The position numbers and the translations under genes are program-made. The notes beneath the pieces were generated by a model, which was not told where the DNA came from, made no database searches, and worked only from the letters and a program-made list of their open reading frames with translations. From Phalacrocorax aristotelis (Eukaryota; Chordata; Aves; Suliformes; Phalacrocoracidae): a stretch of DNA of 64,000 bases. Within the stretch, counting starts at the first letter, position 1. Every line of letters begins with the position of its first letter. Below are positions 60,877 to 64,000 of the stretch, piece by piece. The stretch covers positions 59,503,766-59,567,765 of the forward strand of contig NC_134279.1 in assembly GCF_949628215.1 (NCBI RefSeq), in the 5' to 3' direction.

Positions 60877-60912
60877 TTTTTCTTTTTTTTTTTCTTTTTT
60901 TTTTTTTTTTTT
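60877..60912 (+). repeat. poly(T) tract at the edge of the CpG island
   Basis: Thirty-six bases, nearly all T with two C. It directly precedes the shift to very GC-rich sequence. Confidence 0.85.
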
Positions 60913-61102
60913 AAAGCAAGCGATCACTCAACAGCTTTTCCACTACTCTGAGGCAGTGCTGCTTCCTCGCCCCCCGGGCGCCTGCCCCGAGCGCGGCCCC
61001 GTTCGGTGCCAGAGGTGATAGAGGGAGGCCCTTTACTCGCACCCCGCGGCTCCCGGGCGGGGGGGGGAGCCCCGCCGCCACCCCAACCCAGGCTACCGGG
61101 GA

Positions 61103-61122
61103 GACGGACGGACGGACGGACG
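61103..61122. repeat. GACG tetranucleotide repeat
   Basis: Five units of gacg/ggac type in the CpG island. Confidence 0.85.
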
Positions 61123-61432
61123 CGGGCGCCTGTGAAGCGATGCGCTGGGGCACTCCCACAGCGCGGCTGCGAGGGGGCCTCCTCCCGACTCCTCGGGAAA
61201 TACGCTGTCCGGCCAGCACGCGCTGAGCACCCGCCCCGGCGGCCCCCGCGCGGGGCGGCGGCGCGGAGGGGCGCGGCCCGGCCCGGCCGGCGCGGAGCGG
61301 CGCGGAGCGGCAGGCGCTCCCCGCCCGCGCTCCCCGCCCGCGCCCAGGTGCGGCCGCCTCCTCGGGAGGGACGGAGGGAGGGAGCTCCGCACCGCGGGCG
61401 CGGCTTGCTGGGGAGCGGAGAAGCGCAGCGCA

Positions 61433-61451
61433 GGGGTGGGGTGGGGTGGGG
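61433..61451 (+). other. G-quadruplex motif, four GGGG runs with T loops
   Basis: GGGG at 61433, 61438, 61443 and 61448, each separated by a single T. This is the shortest-loop arrangement and is expected to form a stable parallel quadruplex in DNA and, if transcribed from the plus strand, in the leader RNA. Confidence 0.85.
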
Positions 61452-61460
61452 TGTGGAGGC

Positions 61461-61482
61461 AGGAAGGAAGGAAGGAAGGAAA
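61461..61482 (+). repeat. AAGG tetranucleotide repeat
   Basis: Five tandem ggaa/aagg units directly after the GGGGT motif, inside the presumed first exon. GGAA repeats can also serve as ETS-factor sites. Confidence 0.85.
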
Positions 61483-61610
61483 GAGAAGGCAAACAAGAAA
61501 GCGAGCGAGCGGAGAGCCGGAGGGAGAGAAGAAAGCTGAGGCAATCTAAAGTCCTGCTCTTCTTTCCCCCTGCCCCTCTCTGCCCCTTCCCCCACTGCTT
61601 CCCGCCAGAG

Positions 61611-62750
61611 GTAAGCCAGCCTCCGCGGGGTGCGGAGTTTGCGAGGCGTAGGGCGAGGACTGCCCGCCCGCCGCCCTGCCCTGCTGTGCCCTGCCCGGCG
61701 TGGTGCGGGGCCTGCGCGGGCGGCTCCGCGGCGGGGCGGGCCGGGCCGGGCGCGGAGCTGCTCCGTGGGCCGCCCCGAGGCCGCGGTCCCGCCGGCAGCG
61801 CGGCCGCCAGCCAGAGCAGCGCTGCTGGAGAGCGGCTTTGAAGGCACCGGCGAGTTCAGGGGCGAGGCTGAGTGGTTTGGTACGGGGCATGCCTCAGATG
61901 AGCGTCAGATACCGAGGTTGGAATCTGACAAGAAATAGCTCGTAGGCAGGTAGAAAATAGGGCGTGTATTTTTTTTTTTTCTCCTATCTTCTTTTTAGCT
62001 TCAATTCTTTTAACGGTCTGTATGTAAATGTCACGATAAGGAACAGTATTTTGTTATTGTAAATGTATTTACTTTGTGAGTTGTTTTTGTGAGGTTAGAC
62101 GCAAACAGACTTCTTGTTAGCTGCCAGTATATTTCTGGAAACTTTATCGGAAAATGCATAATGTTCACTTCGAGAAAGCCAAAGAGCCACTGGGATGTCC
62201 TAGAGAGAAAACCAGAGTGAATGATACAGCACCCAAGTGTTGCCACAGCAACTTGCTAAAGTGTACTCAGCCAATTCCACCTTGAGTTTGCTCATTTGTG
62301 CCATGCAGTTCCTTACTCTGGAAACCGTCTGCAAGTTGTTCCACTGGAATTTCTTGCATTATAAGGTTTGACTCCGAGGTAGCGAAGGTGGTTGAACTCT
62401 TCTCTGGAAGAGACGAGTTCTGAAATTAAAAAGAAAAAAAAGAACACCCCAAATAAAAAACAACCAAAACATTTTGACAGAGGATGTGCTTAAAGGTATT
62501 TCGTAATTATCCACTATGTTGAACTACACTTAGTAACTTCCTTGCATTTGGAAGGGGAATAGTTCTGTCAGAATTGTTGCAATCAGTTGTCTTGCTCCAA
62601 GTTGACCCAAATGTTAATTCACTAAGTAATCACTCTAAAAAGGTCATTTGAGAGGTTTTAGTTGTTTTTTTTTCTGAGCATGCAGTCAGTATGCTGATTG
62701 TACTGTGTGGATTTTTTTAAATATCTTTAATGATCTACAACGTTTTCTAG
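61611..62750 (+). other. ARAP2: presumed first intron of ARAP2
   Basis: It runs from the strong donor at 61611 to a possible acceptor (gttttctag) ending at 62750. The first 280 bp is still CpG island; the rest is ordinary AT-rich sequence. If the 62751 exon is not real, the intron continues beyond the window. Confidence 0.4.
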
Positions 62751-62834
62751 GCCTGCTAATCTTGTCAGTTTGTATGCAGTGAAGTACAATGGGAAGATGA
62801 AGTTCACTACTGGCAGATTTCATTCTGCTCCATG
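62751..62834 (+). other. possible second 5' UTR exon of ARAP2
   Basis: 84 nt between acceptor caacgttttctag and a consensus donor gtaagt. It contains upstream ATGs: 62774 (two-codon frame), 62789 (three-codon frame) and 62797, which stays open to the exon end; a further ATG forms the last three bases (62832-62834). None matches the known ARAP2 N-terminus, so if real this is an optional leader exon with upstream ORFs. Confidence 0.3.
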
Positions 62835-64000
62835 GTAAGTCCCGTTACAGTGTTTTTTTTCTTTTGTTCTGGGTTTTTTAACTGTTTTATTTGGATCATA
62901 ATCTAGTATGTCATTTAGCAGAAGCTGGGAGCAAGCCTGAACTTGCTTGTATTTGTTGAAGTGATTGCTTAAGGTGTGATTATCTTGCTAGGCACTTCTG
63001 AAGGTTTGAGACTTTCTTCAGGCTGATGTCTGTAGTGATCTTAAAAAGGGGGAAAAAAAGTCTCACTTGAGTGTTTCTATATTCAGCTGTATCCCGCTGA
63101 TCGCGTATTTCATTATTAAAAGTTGGATTGCTTGCTTGCTTCAACATAGATTTACCTGCCTATCTTCCAATTAATGTTGCCTTGAAGACATCTCAACTTG
63201 AAAAATCATAGAATGAGAAGAGTTATTGAATCAAATGATGTGTCTTTTCAGAATGTTAGATGCAGGTGAGATGCATCCTCTCAATGTGAGGAAAGGTTCT
63301 GAAAGTTATGTATGTTTTTCTGTGGCAGTATTGTCATTATTCTTTGGTGCTATTTAGCTTTCACTTTTAGTAAAACAAAAAGAACTGTTATGCCACTCTG
63401 AGTTGTTGTACCTCCTTGTCTAAGCCCCTTCCATAACATGGGAAGAGGAAGGACGTGAAAATGAGTTTGAAAAGAACTGTGAGAAACGTCATCATCTATG
63501 GAAGAAAGCTGGGTGATCCGTATAAGGCTTGGGATGCGCAACACAAATTGCAGTTCATCCTCTGCCAAAACATATTTTCTTGGAAGAGAAGCCCAGATGG
63601 TTTCCCTCGTGTTGTTTTTTCCACATAGCAGTTTAGATGTTATACCCTGATTTCTATAAAATTGAATGGTCAAGTGTCCTCCAAGAAGTTTGATTTTTGT
63701 ATAACTGCTATAGCGTTTTCCTGTTTTTAGTAACCGTGTTGAATGATGACTTTTGTCTTGGTTGCGCTGTATTGGAAAGTAGAACAGTACGGCAGGAATC
63801 AGACCAAATTCCCCTCAATTTTTTTCTTTTCTTTTTTGATATTTATTTCTGTCAAATACTCTGGGAGAAATCTATTTTGCCTTGCTGCTGAGAGAAAAAG
63901 TTCTGTTTTACAGGGTGTTTGCAACCATGTGCACTAATGTTGAAGACAAATGTTTACTTGTAGTGGTACAAATATGGATGTGAAGGTGAGTGTATGCATA
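62835..64000. other. presumed ARAP2 intron sequence to window end
   Basis: AT-rich sequence with no recognisable coding exon on either strand; the 107-codon minus-strand open frame at 63350-63673 has no domain signature. Confidence 0.45.

Larger units (their letters stand above)
61400..61610 (+). other. ARAP2: probable non-coding first exon of ARAP2 (start approximate)
   Basis: The 3' end is fixed by cccgccagag followed by gtaagc (donor at 61611), a near-consensus 5' splice site just after a pyrimidine-rich stretch. The 5' end cannot be read from sequence; 61400 is only a guess in the CpG-island core. The segment carries the GGGGT repeat and an AAGG repeat. No start codon in a good open frame continues across the donor, so it is likely 5' UTR. 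ARAP2 encodes an Arf GAP with Rho GAP, ankyrin repeat and PH domains that acts at the plasma membrane and on focal adhesions. Confidence 0.5.
60950..61890 (+). promoter_or_regulatory. ARAP2: CpG-island promoter, probably of ARAP2
   Basis: About 940 bp extremely rich in G, C and CpG (runs such as ggcccggcccggccggcgcggagcgg), in sharp contrast to AT-rich flanks. No TATA box was seen. The only strong splice donor in it that fits a first exon is on the plus strand at 61610/61611, so transcription most likely goes right. In mammals DTHD1 and ARAP2 are head-to-head neighbours; DTHD1 here runs left, so ARAP2 is the expected plus-strand gene. This is synteny-based inference: no ARAP2 coding exon is in the window. 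Confidence 0.65.

Noticed and set aside
60911-61945. Long open frames on both strands in the CpG island (up to 307 codons)
   Set aside because: They are Pro/Arg/Ala/Gly-rich on all frames because GC-rich DNA has few stop codons; no domain and no conserved start.

Overview
The window looks like single-copy vertebrate nuclear DNA from a bird. It is AT-rich with low gene density. It carries several CR1 LINE copies ending in the typical ATTCTATG-type octamer tail, plus one GC-rich retroviral LTR of a type dispersed in bird genomes. CR1 also occurs in turtles and crocodilians, so 'bird' is the best reading rather than proof. There are no operons, CRISPR arrays or other prokaryotic features, and I recognise no tRNA or rRNA gene.

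Layout. 1-28.1 kb is a gene-poor stretch with a head-to-tail pair of CR1 elements (2.53-4.40 kb) and two GC-richer segments of unknown origin (9.48-9.94 and 11.94-12.26 kb). 28.16-48.05 kb holds one complete protein-coding gene on the minus strand. I rebuilt it from splice sites and reading phase as 10 coding exons, 2886 nt and 961 aa. It is the ZU5/UPA/death-domain protein DTHD1. Its introns hold a reverse-strand CR1 tail, simple repeats and a solo LTR. 48.05-60.9 kb is intergenic, with one internally deleted CR1 copy at 52.76-53.11 kb. 60.95-61.89 kb is a strong CpG island. A good splice donor at 61610/61611 on the plus strand marks the promoter and first (non-coding) exon of a gene running off the right edge. 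By the known head-to-head DTHD1-ARAP2 order this is most likely ARAP2, but no ARAP2 coding sequence lies in the window. A possible second 5' UTR exon is at 62751-62834.

What is notable. The DTHD1 model closes in phase at all nine introns, including a 58-nt exon linking the UPA and death domains. Its first intron appears to be of the GC-AG class. The position that in related ZU5-UPA proteins carries the self-cleaving His-Phe-Ser reads Val-Phe-Ser. A 24-bp tandem duplication lies in the disordered exon 2. A palindromic RFX X-box-like site lies about 190 bp upstream of the start codon, which would fit a ciliary gene. I did not find a wholly new system. The candidates for follow-up are regulatory and structural details of DTHD1, the G-quadruplex in the presumed ARAP2 leader, and the repeat architecture.
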